Assembly (NCBI GenBank): GCA_019425015.1
Contig: JAHYYJ010000020.1
Location: 1 to 12,886 of the forward strand
Source of the DNA: Collinsella sp.
GTDB taxonomy: Bacteria; Actinomycetota; Coriobacteriia; Coriobacteriales; Coriobacteriaceae
Direction: 5' to 3'
Length of the DNA stretch: 12,886 bases
In this document: positions 12,835 to 12,886 of the stretch, in pieces
How the letters are laid out: the number at the start of each line of letters is the position of its first letter
Numbering within the stretch: position 1 is the first letter of the stretch
Notes under the pieces: model-generated
Told to the model about the DNA's origin: nothing
Databases searched by the model: none
Seen by the model: only the letters and a program-made list of their open reading frames with translations
Position numbers and translations under genes: made by a program

Positions 12835-12886
12835 GGCTCTGTTAGACCAAGGTTGACATAAAAACGATGTCACCGCGAGGCGGTAC
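12835..12886. mobile_element. Putative insertion sequence end (right edge, partial)
   Basis: GGCTCTGTTAGACCAA (12835-12850), two bases, then TTGACA (12853-12858) mirrors the left-edge sequence at 49-26 in inverted orientation, and the sequences diverge beyond. The element would run off the right of the window. TTGACA is also a consensus -35 hexamer pointing inward, which may drive the transposase. No transposase is visible. Confidence 0.55.

Noticed and set aside
1..12886. tRNA, rRNA or CRISPR arrays
   Set aside because: None seen by eye: no regularly spaced direct repeats and no recognisable tRNA arms or rRNA blocks. Small RNAs outside the described hairpins cannot be excluded.

Overview
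The window looks like a piece of a GC-rich actinobacterial chromosome, most probably a gut Coriobacteriia close to Collinsella. That rests on G/C-ending codons, the style of the LytS/LytTR two-component proteins and the gene set; no rRNA or marker gene confirms it. Eleven protein-coding genes are supported. Ten lie on the + strand and one, at the left edge, on the - strand.

Left edge (1-928): the first 49 bases carry what looks like the terminus of an insertion sequence (IS), and the last 52 bases (12835-12886) carry the opposite terminus. The left terminus cuts into a small minus-strand membrane protein gene of unknown function. A 361-base non-coding stretch with several small hairpins follows.

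Nutrient module (929-3789): an APC-family amino acid/polyamine permease and a cytosolic metal-dependent amidohydrolase of the imidazolonepropionase/prolidase-like group. They probably form an uptake-and-hydrolysis pair. Both have good Shine-Dalgarno sites, and the gap between them is rich in hairpins.

Signalling block (3901-11951): two paralogous LytS-type histidine kinase plus LytTR response regulator pairs flank three other genes. The order is HK1-RR1, zinc-dependent phospholipase C-like protein, UMF1/Atg22-like MFS transporter, GT2 glycosyltransferase, HK2-RR2. The glycosyltransferase overlaps HK2 by 4 bases. Both kinases have only two transmembrane helices and a cytoplasmic GAF-like region instead of the large LytS membrane sensor. 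The first gene of each kinase unit (HK1, and the glycosyltransferase ahead of HK2) has an intrinsic-terminator-like hairpin just before its ribosome site, with a promoter-like, dyad-containing stretch just upstream of the hairpin. This suggests leader attenuation in both.

Right edge (11952-12886): the RR2 terminator, a YfcE/MJ0936-type metallophosphoesterase with its own terminator, a small nested hairpin, a striking 143-base fold-back element with perfect 38-base arms, and the IS terminus. The matching IS ends suggest the window is the segment between two IS copies, possibly a whole assembly contig broken at that repeat.

All family assignments come from reading motifs by eye. No database search was run.
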